DNA of 49,711 nucleotides. Origin: Acidobacteriota bacterium. GTDB taxonomy: Bacteria; Acidobacteriota; Terriglobia; Terriglobales; Acidobacteriaceae. The notes beneath the pieces are model-generated. The model searched no databases. It was given only the letters and a program-made list of their open reading frames with translations, and had not been told where the DNA came from. A program made the position numbers and the translations under genes. The stretch is taken from NCBI GenBank assembly GCA_019244045.1, contig JAFATF010000159.1, positions 1 to 49,711 of the forward strand, read 5' to 3'. Shown in pieces: positions 28,001 to 36,680 of the stretch (its first letter is position 1; every line of letters begins with the position of its first letter).

Positions 28001-28442
28001 GGAAGGAGGAGTAGCCGAGTACCAGTGCCAAACCGAGTTCGAGAGTCAGATGGCGCGGTACCCCGGCATCGGAATGAAAGATGCCGCCCAGATAGTGGGC
28101 GCGCAAATTCCAGACTGCCAGCATCGTGCCTGCGACGCCCAGGGCTACGTCGTACCAGCGTACGCGAAAGCGCTCCCGCATCAGGCGGGTGGAGACGAAA
28201 ATACTCAGCGCCATGGCCACCAAAAGCAACGATCCCAGCAGAAACACCGCACTTGAGTACCCGCGGTAAAAGTCCAGTGCGTAATGCAGGCAGTAGGCCC
28301 CCCAACCGATCTGCCAGGCCCGGAAGTAGGGTTGGCGGCTCTGCTCGTATAGGTAAGTAAATAAGAGAAAGACGAGCAGGGCAACGATTCCCGGAATCAA
28401 GGCGAGGATGCCCGGAATGGCAACCGCAGTGGCAATGCTCAT
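25062..28442 (-). CDS. membrane GAF-GGDEF-HD-GYP protein (c-di-GMP synthesis and breakdown)
   Basis: A 1126-residue receptor. Residues 1-215 hold seven or so membrane helices. Three GAF-like domains follow (about 240-390, 405-565 and 570-730). A GGDEF domain has YGGDEF at 805-810, an intact diguanylate cyclase A-site. The C-terminal HD-GYP domain has HD at 993-994, HHHE at 1045-1048 and GYP at 1054-1056, as in active c-di-GMP phosphodiesterases. The product inhibition site RxxD, expected five residues before GGDEF, reads R797-Q-S-N800, so feedback inhibition may be lost. The gene is divergent from gltX. The sensed signal is unknown. Confidence 0.93.
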   Translation of the reverse strand: MSIATAVAIPGILALIPGIVALLVFLLFTYLYEQSRQPYFRAWQIGWGAYCLHYALDFYRGYSSAVFLLGSLLLVAMALSIFVSTRLMRERFRVRWYDVALGVAGTMLAVWNLRAHYLGGIFHSDAGVPRHLTLELGLALVLGYSSFRFYHYAHQKGSLAFNLLAIALALWAVLMGAAQFRNSLFDVFGGHLLGPIPQMLLGIAMVMVLFENERNAVQENALAFSTLGVDPTRVHDARELVPSMASILERLVAPLPKRRAILYISQQWRSVLPSVQRGFSPELLDRLENQGAGEFISELAYRRGGFFAFRELSELTEPLPAFAGERFEQFKKLLDEERIRHLTAVSLQTREHNFGVILFPHAERRMFGSSNLRLLIGLALQIGLTLENYVVMHDAQRRTKEYELLTEIGQAISSRLDQDEILRTVQKELGQIFDTSNFYITFQQGDEIQFELEVENGEIKPKRARKVANELTEYIIRTGQPLLIRSDMEKTRERLGLSVPSTPAKCFCGAPILLAGKPAGVMVALSVEREYAFEQRDLDVLQTAAGQVSVAVENARLFAEEQRRSRQFAFLNNISKTAISSEDAEQMLAEIVAEIQKNFHFDHIGIGILDYITKEIEIKAEAGATRQALGRRIPLGVGIVGRVARTSETALVQNAGDGHLLGVLPESRAVLCIPISYSETLLGVLNVESHRENAFAPQDVLILNTLADLLATALHNSFVFQKLQQQSITDGLTGIKTRRFFWEALTSEWKRASRSGRPFSVVLIDLDKFKEVNDSQGHLEGDLVLARVGRLLEQKCRQSNVVARYGGDEFIILMPETGIEQAQILAERLRLWVATDPMLAEHKITGSFGVASFPVHGFSVEDIIRVADAGMYVSKREGGNRVSTAEDYDDGESAAVQRQLISGYIEGFLQREHTGPEHLEELIFSLQKFSGGENSNVQVLREAIEALSRAAESREVQSAGHGDLVARYTDILGRALGMPPEELTDLVYAARVHDLGKLFVPERILNKPAPLTDDEFYLTKVHARMGAEIIATLPGSERMRKAIEHHHESLDGSGYPGGLRGEQIPLWARILSLADAFVNMTSERAFASAKSSDQALAELERLSGIHYDGMLVRLLIRQLKTEKTAR

Positions 28443-28575
28443 GGATTCGAGACTCAGCTGGCGAGGGCCCGTAGGCGTAATCCGATCACTCTCCAGCTTA
28501 TGCCAATGTTTTCATAAGAGCAGACACAACACAACTCTGTTTATTCGCCTGCCGGCCGAAAATTGCATACAAAAA

Positions 28576-28614
28576 AGGGTTCAACCCTAAATCGACCCTT
28601 TTAAGACCCTTTTT
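28576..28614. promoter_or_regulatory. three ACCCT boxes at 11-bp spacing, putative regulator site
   Basis: ACCCT begins at 28584, 28595 and 28606, exactly one helical turn apart, and the first copy is also the right arm of the dyad AGGGTT-C-AACCCT (28576-28588). The boxes end 9 bp before the predicted -35 of gltX, where an activator would sit. They could equally serve the divergent c-di-GMP gene. Confidence 0.45.
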
Positions 28615-28622
28615 CTCATGCC

Positions 28623-28652
28623 TTGACGCTGGTTTTCCGCGGACCGTAACAT
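28623..28652 (+). promoter_or_regulatory. putative promoter of gltX
   Basis: TTGACG (28623-28628, five of six) and TAACAT (28647-28652, four of six) lie 18 bp apart. Initiation would be near 28659, 12 bp before the gltX ATG. Confidence 0.5.
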
Positions 28653-28670
28653 CGGAATCTGGTTACCAGC

Positions 28671-30161
28671 ATGAGCGAATCGGCGCGCCACCAAGCCCGC
28701 GGGTCTGGCCCGCGAGTGCGCTTTGCCCCATCCCCTACCGGTTTCCTGCACGTCGGCAGTGCCCGCACTTTCATCTTCAATTGGCTGTATGCGCGCCACC
28801 ATCAAGGAACCATGATCTTGCGTTTGGACGATACCGACGCGGAGCGCAACACCAAGGCTTCCGTTGCCTCGATCTTCGCCGGCCTGCGCTGGCTCGGTCT
28901 CGGCTGGGACGAGGAGTATCGCCAGTCCGATCGGCTGGAGCTGCATCGAAAGATCGCCTGGAAGATTTTCGACTGCGGCTATGCCTACCGGGATTTCACG
29001 CCTGCCCGCAACGAAGAGGGCGAATCATCGGGGACTCAGGGAACCTGGCTCTTCAACCCCAGTATGCGCGCGCTCCCGCAGGTGGAGAGCGATCGGCGGG
29101 CGGCCGCCGGAGAGCCGTTCGCGCTTCGCTTTCGCGTTCCTCGCGAGGGTGAGCAAAGGGTCCGCTTTCGTGATGCAGTTTACGGCGAGCAGGCGAAATC
29201 GACAGCCGACATCGAGGATTTTGCGCTCCTGCGCAGCGATGGCTTGCCTACCTATCACCTGGCCTCCTGCGGCGACGATGCCGATCTTGGGATCGATTAT
29301 GTCATTCGCGGGCAGGACCATCTCAGCAATACCTTTAAACACGTCCTCATTTTTGAGGCAGCCGGAGCGAAACCTCCCCACTTTGCCCACCTGCCCTTGT
29401 TGGTGGCGCCGGACGGCAGCAAACTTTCCAAGCGCCGACACGGAGCGGTCGTCAGCGTCACCACCTACCGCGACGCCGGTTTTCTGCCCGAAGCATTCAT
29501 CAACTTCCTTTGCCTGCTCGGCTGGTCACCCAAGAATAACCGTGAAAAGATGTCACGCCAGGAATTGGTGGAGGCCTTTTCACTGGAAGGTATCCATCGC
29601 GCAAACGCGGTGGTCAATTTCAAAGAAGCTAACACGGCTACCGCAGAAGGCTTCGATCGAAAAGCTGTATGGCTGAATGGTGAACATATTCGCTCGCTGG
29701 GGGTCGAGGAACTGAGCGAGCGTCTGCTGCCCATTATGCGAGAGAAATTTGACGTCGATCTTTGCCAGATGCGGCGGGTCACACCGCTGGTGCAGGAAAG
29801 AATCGAGCTGCTGCGCGACGTGCTTCGGCTGGCTGATTTTTTCTTTGTGGACGAACTGCCGCCGTACGATCCCGCCGAACTGGTGCCGCAAAAAGGCGAT
29901 CGGGCCCTGGCCCGGCGAATCCTCGAGCGGGCCCGTCAGGTGCTCGCCGACAGCGAATTCACGCATGATCGCCTTGATTCCGCCCTGCGCTCGGCCGCGC
30001 AGGAACTCGGCCTTAAGCCTGGACAGATGTTCCAGCCGATTCGCGTTGCGGTTTGCGGTCGTAAGAATGCTCCGCCGCTGTTTGAAACCTTGGAGGTGCT
30101 CGGCAGAGAAAAGACGCTCACAAGGATCGCGCGAGCGGCGGCCAAATTGGCAGAGTCGTAG
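28671..30161 (+). CDS. gltX: glutamyl-tRNA synthetase
   Basis: Class I synthetase charging tRNA-Glu in the cytosol. The ATP-binding HIGH motif appears as HVGS within [17 protein letters not shown]. The second signature is KLSKRR in place of KMSKS. The anticodon-binding C-terminal half follows, and the 496-residue length is normal. Because a separate glnS is encoded 480 bp downstream, a strictly discriminating enzyme that charges only tRNA-Glu is expected. ATG 28671 has no strong ribosome site. Confidence 0.96.
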   Translation: MSESARHQARGSGPRVRFAPSPTGFLHVGSARTFIFNWLYARHHQGTMILRLDDTDAERNTKASVASIFAGLRWLGLGWDEEYRQSDRLELHRKIAWKIFDCGYAYRDFTPARNEEGESSGTQGTWLFNPSMRALPQVESDRRAAAGEPFALRFRVPREGEQRVRFRDAVYGEQAKSTADIEDFALLRSDGLPTYHLASCGDDADLGIDYVIRGQDHLSNTFKHVLIFEAAGAKPPHFAHLPLLVAPDGSKLSKRRHGAVVSVTTYRDAGFLPEAFINFLCLLGWSPKNNREKMSRQELVEAFSLEGIHRANAVVNFKEANTATAEGFDRKAVWLNGEHIRSLGVEELSERLLPIMREKFDVDLCQMRRVTPLVQERIELLRDVLRLADFFFVDELPPYDPAELVPQKGDRALARRILERARQVLADSEFTHDRLDSALRSAAQELGLKPGQMFQPIRVAVCGRKNAPPLFETLEVLGREKTLTRIARAAAKLAES

Positions 30162-30255
30162 GCGTTCTCCCTTTTTCCTCATCAGGAACTCTGAAAATAC
30201 AGAATGCAGGGTATCGCACATTAGCGGCCTTTGCGCCACCCTGAAAAAGGCGACG

Positions 30256-30456
30256 ATGAAAACACCCAGCTTAGGCAAACTCTACAAGCACCGTCCTAAA
30301 TGGTGGCACCAAGCACAGCCGAGGGCGGTTACGCCGGAGAGTTTCTGGCCAGCCCCGGACGCGAGCCCGCGAACCAGAGATAAGTCCCGCTTCGAAAAGC
30401 TCGCGCAGATCGCTATCGACCTGGCGAAATCGGGGAAGCGCAAGCAGGCCGTCTAA
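30256..30456 (+). CDS. small hypothetical protein, 66 residues
   Basis: A short basic protein (begins MKTPSLGKLYKHRPKWWHQ) lies in the gltX-glnS gap. It has AAAGG 5 bp before the ATG and a Trp/Pro-rich centre. The C-terminal FEKLAQIAIDLAKSGKRKQAV is likely helical. No cysteines, signal peptide or known motif is visible. The ribosome site and the ordered composition favour a real gene over chance. Function is unknown; it may be co-transcribed with gltX, whose stop is 94 bp upstream. Confidence 0.5.
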   Translation: MKTPSLGKLYKHRPKWWHQAQPRAVTPESFWPAPDASPRTRDKSRFEKLAQIAIDLAKSGKRKQAV

Positions 30457-30571
30457 AGACTCGCCCTAAAAAGACTGGCGCTCCTGGTCGAGCAAGCGCG
30501 ACCTGTTGTCCCCGCGGTCGCGAAATCATACCCCTGAGTTTGCAGGCCGGGCTGGGCGCCTGGGAGTACGA

Positions 30572-30592
30572 GGTTCGGCGGGAAGCCGAACC
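30572..30592. terminator. 8-bp perfect hairpin before glnS
   Basis: GGTTCGGC-gggaa-GCCGAACC is a perfect stem-loop followed by CCTATTTC. The tail is weak for an intrinsic terminator. It may end the gltX-small ORF transcript. Confidence 0.45.
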
Positions 30593-30642
30593 CCTATTTC
30601 CTCAGCGTCACGTTTGTGGCTGTGTAAAATAAACATTCGCCT

Positions 30643-32358
30643 ATGGAGCCTTTGAATTGCCAACCCCTGCCGGCGAGTTCGGCACGCAGCTCGAATTTTA
30701 TCCGCGACATCATGGTGAGCGACCTTGACAGCAACAAGTACGGCGGCCGGGTACAAACCCGCTTTCCACCGGAACCGAATGGCTATCTGCATATCGGACA
30801 TGCCAAGGCCATTTATCTTGATTTTGGCCTGGCTGACCAGTTCGGCGGCCACACCAATTTGCGGTTCGATGACACGAACCCCACCAAGGAAGAAACAGAA
30901 TACGTCGAGTCGATTAAGGAGAGTATTCGATGGCTGGGTTACCACTGGGACGGTCTCTACCATGCTTCTGACTACTTCGATCAGCTCTATGAATGGGCTA
31001 TCAAGCTGATCAGGATGGGAAAAGCGTACGTCGACGATCTGTCGGCCGATCAAATCCGAGAGTATCGCGGCACCTTAACCGCTCCCGGCCGAGAGAGCCC
31101 TTACCGGCAGCGCCCCATCGGCGAGAACTTGAACCTTTTCGAGCGCATGCGAGCCGGTCAATTCCCCAATGGCTCGCGCACCCTGCGAGCCAAGATCGAC
31201 ATGTCCTCGCCCAACCTGAACCTGCGGGATCCAGTCATGTATCGCATCTTGCATGCCGAGCATCATCGCACCGGGAACAAATGGTGCATTTATCCCATGT
31301 ATGACTATGCCCATGGGCAATCGGACGCCATCGAGGGTATCACCCATTCGATGTGCACCCTCGAATTCGAGGACCATCGCCCGCTGTACAATTGGTTTAT
31401 TGAGCAGTTGGGCATCTTTCCTTCCCAACAAATCGAATTCGATCGTCTGAACCTGACCTACACTCTGCTCAGCAAGCGCAAGCTGCTGCGCCTGGTGAGC
31501 GAAGGTTTGGTGCGCGGCTGGGATGATCCCCGCATGCCCACATTGGTAGGTATAAGACGCCGCGGCTTCCCTCCCGAGGCGCTCCGCAACTTTTGTGCCG
31601 CCATTGGGGTCACCAAGACCAATGGCACTCTCGAACTAGAGATGCTGGAGCATTTCATACGCGAACAACTGAATCACGAAGCCCCGCGGGTCATGGCCGT
31701 CCTGCGCCCGCTGCGGCTGATCATCGTCAATTATCCAGAAGATGGGGTTGAGCAGATGGAGGCTATAAACAACCCCGAAGACCCCGGCGCGGGCACACGT
31801 AAAGTGCCCTTTTCTCGTGTGCTGTACATCGAGCAGGAGGATTTTCGCGAGCACCCTCCCAAACAGTATTACCGGCTGTGCCCTGGCCGGGAAGTGCGTT
31901 TGCGCTACGCGTACTTCGTGACTTGCACTGGCTTGGTGAAGAACGATCGAGGGGAAATTATCGAGGTGCACTGTACCTATGACCCGAAGACGCGCGGCGG
32001 ACAGGCCCCGGATGGCCGCAAGGTGAAATCGACCATCCACTGGGTATCGGCTACGCATGCGGTCGATGCGGAAGTTCGACTCTATGAGAAGCTGTTCACC
32101 AAGACCGATCCGGACGAGGTGGAAGAAGGAAAGGATTTTACTTCAAATCTGAATCCGAATTCCCTGGCAATCGTGCGCCCAGCCAAAGTCGAACCTTCTT
32201 TGGCGACGGCTGCGGTTGAGAGCCGCTACCAGTTTGAACGGCTGGGCTATTTCTGCGTCGATCCGGATTCAGCCCCCGGCAATCTGGTGTTCAATCGCAC
32301 TCTCGCGCTCAAGGATACCTGGGCCAGAATCGAAAAAAGCGACGCTGCAGGCAGATAG
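30643..32358 (+). CDS. glnS: glutaminyl-tRNA synthetase
   Basis: Class I synthetase charging tRNA-Gln directly, so glutamine decoding need not depend on the amidotransferase route. The HIGH motif is in [15 protein letters not shown] and the KMSKS equivalent is LLSKRKL. Both beta-barrel anticodon-binding domains follow, including the YIEQEDFRE segment. At 571 residues it is full length. ATG 30643 gives about 24 residues before the usual start; an ATG inside this ([12 protein letters not shown]) is a possible alternative. Bacterial GlnS is thought to have been acquired from eukaryotes. Confidence 0.96.
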   Translation: MEPLNCQPLPASSARSSNFIRDIMVSDLDSNKYGGRVQTRFPPEPNGYLHIGHAKAIYLDFGLADQFGGHTNLRFDDTNPTKEETEYVESIKESIRWLGYHWDGLYHASDYFDQLYEWAIKLIRMGKAYVDDLSADQIREYRGTLTAPGRESPYRQRPIGENLNLFERMRAGQFPNGSRTLRAKIDMSSPNLNLRDPVMYRILHAEHHRTGNKWCIYPMYDYAHGQSDAIEGITHSMCTLEFEDHRPLYNWFIEQLGIFPSQQIEFDRLNLTYTLLSKRKLLRLVSEGLVRGWDDPRMPTLVGIRRRGFPPEALRNFCAAIGVTKTNGTLELEMLEHFIREQLNHEAPRVMAVLRPLRLIIVNYPEDGVEQMEAINNPEDPGAGTRKVPFSRVLYIEQEDFREHPPKQYYRLCPGREVRLRYAYFVTCTGLVKNDRGEIIEVHCTYDPKTRGGQAPDGRKVKSTIHWVSATHAVDAEVRLYEKLFTKTDPDEVEEGKDFTSNLNPNSLAIVRPAKVEPSLATAAVESRYQFERLGYFCVDPDSAPGNLVFNRTLALKDTWARIEKSDAAGR

Positions 32359-32526
32359 CACGAGTTCGCCGGCAGGCCCAGTGCGTGCCGCATGGGAGCA
32401 CGGTTCGGCGGCCCGAGTTAAGCTTTTCATGATCCAGGGCTCACAACCGATCCTGAAAATGGAATAGATGTAGAGGGGTGATAGGTGACCTGTTCGGGGG
32501 CGCGGCAACCTTAATTCTTGTCTTCA

Positions 32527-34632
32527 TTATTCCTCCTCCACCGGCTGCTCGCCCCGCTCCTGTTTCGCCTTGACAATAATCTTTTCCTGCAGCGCCTGCG
32601 GCACAATGTCGTAGTGGTGCATTTCCATGTTGAAGCTGCCCCGACCCTGGGTCATCGAGGTCAGGTCGGCGCCGTACGTCAGCATTTCGGACATGGGCAC
32701 TTCGGCCTTAATAATCGTATTGCCACCGCGGTTATCCATACCCTGAATGCGCCCGCGACGCCCATTCAGATCTCCCATGATTGAGCCCGCGAATTCGTCC
32801 GGCACATTGATCTCGACGGCCATGATCGGCTCGAGCAAGGTAGGCTTGGCTTGCTCCATCGCCTTTTTGAAAGCGATGCGCCCGGCCAGCTGGAAGGAAA
32901 GGTCATTGGAATCGACTTCGTGGTAAGAACCGTCGTAGAGGACCACCTTGAAATCCACGACAGGATAACCGGCGAGATAGCCACGGGCGGCGGCGTCTTT
33001 GATGCCTTTCTCTACGGCGGGTATGAAATTTCTTGGAATTGCGCCTCCAAAGATGTCGTTCACGAACTCGAAATCAGCACCCCGCGGCAGCGGTTCCATT
33101 TTGATCTTGCAATCCCCAAACTGACCGTGGCCCCCGGTCTGCTTCTTATGCCGGCCCTGAACGTCGGCCTTGCCGCGAATGGTTTCCCTGTAGGGCACCT
33201 TGGGCGCCTTAAGGTTCACTTCGGTGTGGTAGCGCTTCTTCATCTTGGCTACCACCACTTCAATATGCTGTTGGCCAGTCCCGGCGATGAGGAATTCCTT
33301 GGTCTGGGGGTCGCGGAAGAAGCGCAGCATGGCATCTTCTTCCATTAGCTTGTGAATGCCGATGCCGAGCTTGTCTTCATCAGCGCGGCTCTTCGGCTCG
33401 ATGGCGAAGGTGATCGCCGGCTCCGGCAGCTTGACCGCTGCATATTGAATCGGCGCCGTTTTATCGCCCAGCGTGTCGCCGGTAAGGGTATCTTTCAGCT
33501 TGGCTACTGCGCCAATATCGCCAGCATGCAACTCATTGACGGCAACGGCCGTTTTGCCCTGCATGAGGGAGATATGTGCCAGCTTTTCCTGCGTGTTGCG
33601 TGTGAAATTTTGCATGCTGGCGTCGTTGCGCATCACGCCTGACATTACTTTGAAATAGGAAATCCTGCCGGCGAAGGGATCGGAAACGGTCTTGAACACA
33701 AACAGCGATGCCGGTTCGGTGTCGCCCATCTTGCGGGTCGGCGGCTCGCCATTGCCGGTCGTCACCTGTCCGCGAGACGGAGCACGCTCGCTGGGCGCGG
33801 GAAGATAGTCCACCACAAAATCCATCAATTCGTCAGCCCCAATGTTGCCCAGGCCGGAAGCGAAAAGCACAGGAAAGATCCTGTCCTCACGAATGGCGTC
33901 GTGCAAGGCAGGTACCAGATGTTCTTCCGGAATGGTTCCCTTGTCGAAGAACTCTTCCATCAAGGTATCGTTACCTTCCGCCACCAATTCCACCAGTTTT
34001 TCGTGCCACTCGCGAGCAGTATCCTTGAGCGCCGTGGGGATCTCCCCTTCCTTGCCCTTCCCACTACCCCCCAGCTCGTAAGTGCGCGCTTTCATACGCA
34101 CCAAGTCGATGATTCCGGATAAATTCTTTTCGCTGCCCACGGGGAACTGCAGAGGCATGATCTGCCGCCCAAAACTCTTGCTAAGCGATTCCAGAACTCG
34201 ATTGGCGTCGGCCCGCTCACGATCCATACGGCTGACGACGATCATGCGCGGCATGTTGGCTTCGGCGCAGTAGCCCCATACGCGCTCAGTTACGACTTCC
34301 ACGCCGGATACACCATCGACCACCACCAGCGCTGCCTCGACCGCGGGCAGCATCATCTTGGCTTCGTGCACGAACATGTTAAAACCGGGCGTATCGAGCA
34401 GATTGATCTTGGTCTTATTCCACTCGGCAAAGGCGACTCCGGTTGAAATCGACATCTGGCGGGCGATTTCTTCGTCATCGAAATCGGTGGCCGCGCTGCC
34501 CTCATCAACCCGACCGAGCCTCTGGGTAGCGCCGGCGGTGTACAGCATGGCCGCGACCAGCGAGGTTTTGCCCGCTTTGCCATGCCCGACCAAAACCACG
34601 TTACGTAGGTTTGGACTCTCGTAGACTTTCAC
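32527..34632 (-). CDS. elongation factor G-like GTPase (EF-G type 2 subfamily)
   Basis: A 701-residue paralogue of EF-G with the full five-domain layout, including domain IV (DVQGRHKKQTGGHGQFGD) and domain V (EVPMSEMLTYGADLTSMTQGRGSF). Its GTPase motifs are unusual. G1 reads GHGKAGKT (16-23). G3 is DTPGF (80-84) where canonical EF-G has DTPGH with the catalytic His. G4 is SRMD (134-137) instead of NKMD. Similar His loss occurs in FusA2-type proteins, whose role is unclear. The GTG at 34632 has AAGGAG 7 bp upstream and is preferred to the adjacent TTG. The canonical fusA is not in this window. Confidence 0.92.
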   Translation of the reverse strand: MKVYESPNLRNVVLVGHGKAGKTSLVAAMLYTAGATQRLGRVDEGSAATDFDDEEIARQMSISTGVAFAEWNKTKINLLDTPGFNMFVHEAKMMLPAVEAALVVVDGVSGVEVVTERVWGYCAEANMPRMIVVSRMDRERADANRVLESLSKSFGRQIMPLQFPVGSEKNLSGIIDLVRMKARTYELGGSGKGKEGEIPTALKDTAREWHEKLVELVAEGNDTLMEEFFDKGTIPEEHLVPALHDAIREDRIFPVLFASGLGNIGADELMDFVVDYLPAPSERAPSRGQVTTGNGEPPTRKMGDTEPASLFVFKTVSDPFAGRISYFKVMSGVMRNDASMQNFTRNTQEKLAHISLMQGKTAVAVNELHAGDIGAVAKLKDTLTGDTLGDKTAPIQYAAVKLPEPAITFAIEPKSRADEDKLGIGIHKLMEEDAMLRFFRDPQTKEFLIAGTGQQHIEVVVAKMKKRYHTEVNLKAPKVPYRETIRGKADVQGRHKKQTGGHGQFGDCKIKMEPLPRGADFEFVNDIFGGAIPRNFIPAVEKGIKDAAARGYLAGYPVVDFKVVLYDGSYHEVDSNDLSFQLAGRIAFKKAMEQAKPTLLEPIMAVEINVPDEFAGSIMGDLNGRRGRIQGMDNRGGNTIIKAEVPMSEMLTYGADLTSMTQGRGSFNMEMHHYDIVPQALQEKIIVKAKQERGEQPVEEE

Positions 34633-34931
34633 CAATTGACTCCTTCAGCTCCGAACTTAGCCGGGAGCAGCTGACCTGGAGGTGAGTTCTTGGGGAATGT
34701 TCGCAGCTGCCCGCTGTCGCCTTCGCTGACGCTCCCCGATCGGATTTGAACTGACCAGTATGAGAAGAGAACAGGACACGCCGAACTGGGAGAGCCTGCG
34801 GAAACTTAACGATGCTAACACACGGGATTTTTGTGGCTCAACTCAGGATGGCATCACGGCTACAGGCAGCATGGTGCCTGGGCCGCAGATGAGCGTAACA
34901 CCGCCCTGTCGAAGCTGCCCGAACTGACCAT
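34633..34931. other. 299-bp gap between the GT4 and EF-G-like genes
   Basis: No convincing gene, promoter or repeat is visible beyond the ribosome site of the EF-G-like gene. Confidence 0.5.
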
Positions 34932-35966
34932 TCAGGCAGCTTGGCGCTCGCCCGCTTCCTTGAGGGCGTCTTGATAAAGCCTCAGATAGTTCTGCACCAT
35001 GCGGTCGAGAGAGAAGTTCTCCTCCACGTAGGTTCGCACCGCGCGGGGGTCGAAGTCGAGATGGCCGACGCGCTGAACCATCTGCTGTACGGTGCGGCAA
35101 ATATACCCTGAGCGTCCGTTTTGGATGACCTCGGGGACCGATCCCCCAGGCATAGCCAAGACCGGAGTACCGCAAGCCATCGCTTCCACCATAACCAGGC
35201 CGAACGGCTCATTCCACTGGATGGGGAACAACATGGCTATAGAATTTCCCAGCAATTCATTTTTTAGTCTCAGATCCGCCGCACCGACGTACTCAACCAA
35301 GTGGCCATCAATGTGTGGTTTAATCTTGGCCTCGAAATAATCGCGGTACGCGGGTTGCACTTCGCCCGCAATTTTTAAAGGAATTCCTGTTCGTCGCGCA
35401 ACTTCGATCGCAAGATGCGTGCCCTTGATGGGCGCGATCCTGCCGATAAAACTCAAATAGCGCTGCTTGTGTTCAACCAGGTGATAACGAGAGAGGTCGA
35501 TGCCATGGTGTATGACCCGCATCCGCGGCATAGATTCAGGTCGGCACTGCGCAGCGCTGATGCAGACATAGTGCACATCCGGAAAATGAGAGTAAAAATC
35601 GCTCAGCTTGGCATCGTGGGGACCGTGCAGGGTTAGGATCGCCGGCTGTTTGGTAAAGCGGGAAAAGGCAATGCCCTGCGCCGCTTGGAAATGGATGACG
35701 TCGGACTCGGCCGCGTTGCGCACCGCCCAGGACTCATGATTAAGATCCTTCAGCTCTGCCTCTTCCTGAGCCTTAATGGGCCATTGCGAGTGTTCATAGA
35801 TCCAGCGAACTTCCGCGGCTACCCTTGACTGACCGTTGGCATAAACAACCACTTCTACCCCGGCCGCTTGCAGTCCCTCTGCCAGCTGGGCAACGAACAG
35901 TTCCGTGCCCCCATATTCTTCCGGCGGCACGGGTATAAATGGTGGTGCAACCAGGGCGACTCTCAA
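34932..35966 (-). CDS. glycosyltransferase family 4
   Basis: GT-B fold retaining glycosyltransferase. The N-terminal loop PPEEYGGTE and the C-terminal nucleotide-sugar motif E-x7-E in NEPFGLVMVEAMACGTPV are clear. SFIGRIAPIKGTHLAIE opens the second Rossmann domain. At 344 residues with no membrane span it is cytosolic or peripheral. Donor and acceptor are unknown. No other glycan operon genes adjoin it, so its pathway is open; use of GDP-mannose from the man cluster is only a possibility. Confidence 0.92.
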   Translation of the reverse strand: MRVALVAPPFIPVPPEEYGGTELFVAQLAEGLQAAGVEVVVYANGQSRVAAEVRWIYEHSQWPIKAQEEAELKDLNHESWAVRNAAESDVIHFQAAQGIAFSRFTKQPAILTLHGPHDAKLSDFYSHFPDVHYVCISAAQCRPESMPRMRVIHHGIDLSRYHLVEHKQRYLSFIGRIAPIKGTHLAIEVARRTGIPLKIAGEVQPAYRDYFEAKIKPHIDGHLVEYVGAADLRLKNELLGNSIAMLFPIQWNEPFGLVMVEAMACGTPVLAMPGGSVPEVIQNGRSGYICRTVQQMVQRVGHLDFDPRAVRTYVEENFSLDRMVQNYLRLYQDALKEAGERQAA

Positions 35967-36680
35967 TAGCGCAACTCCTGCGAGAAGGTATCAGTTCAGT
36001 ATCACTAACTTCCTCGTTGTCGGACTCAGATGAAAAAAGGAAAAGGGTAGTTGTAACTGCTGCGCCCCACCCTTAGAGCGCCGGTTTAGGCCCGTGTGGA
36101 ATCCGCAGCTGTCGAGTTCGCGCCTCAGCGAACGCACAGCTCACTCGCGAGCTCGGCGCCACAGCCTATCCTCTTTAAAATCGAGTCACTGCAGTCGAAC
36201 GGCATGGGATATCGCCGGGCGATCGCATGATCGCGAGCTGACTCTTGCTGGTCTTTCTGGCGATCAGGAAGTTGGTTGTGGGCGCAAGTGCACCCGCAGA
36301 ATCGAACCAGAGCAAAATCGGCACTCTCCTCTAGCGTGCTCCAGATTGCCGGCGCTCACTCTTGGTGTGGGCAGTGGGCAACCGGCAACCTAGCTGCTCG
36401 CCGTGCGAGCAGCGATCATCGGTAACGCGGTTCAGCCCGGCTGGCGACCGTGACTTCGCAACGCCCGCATAACCGCAGCCCTTCGGTTCGCACCCCGCCA
36501 GAGTTTCTCATCGCCGCTAGCTTCTCATTCCCTGTTAGACTCCGCATCAGTCCCACGCCCCGTGGCCACTGGTTTGAACTTCCGGCAGGCAGTTGTCCGT
36601 CTAGGTGAAATACAGAATCCGCTTATTACATCGTCATCATTGTCTCTCGCCAGATAGCCGGAGACACGATTCTCGATGTT
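35967..36680. other. 714-bp gap with two perfect palindromes
   Basis: No frame here looks coding. Two hairpins stand out: GCGATC-gcat-GATCGC at 36219-36234 and GCTGCTCGC-cgt-GCGAGCAGC at 36393-36413. Neither is followed by a T run. The stretch may hold an unrecognised RNA gene, or decayed sequence; I see no match to RNase P, tmRNA or SRP RNA. Confidence 0.45.

Noticed and set aside
36094-36393. 99-codon plus-strand frame in the gap
   Set aside because: Composition is Ser/Arg-rich and unlike neighbouring proteins; no start signal.
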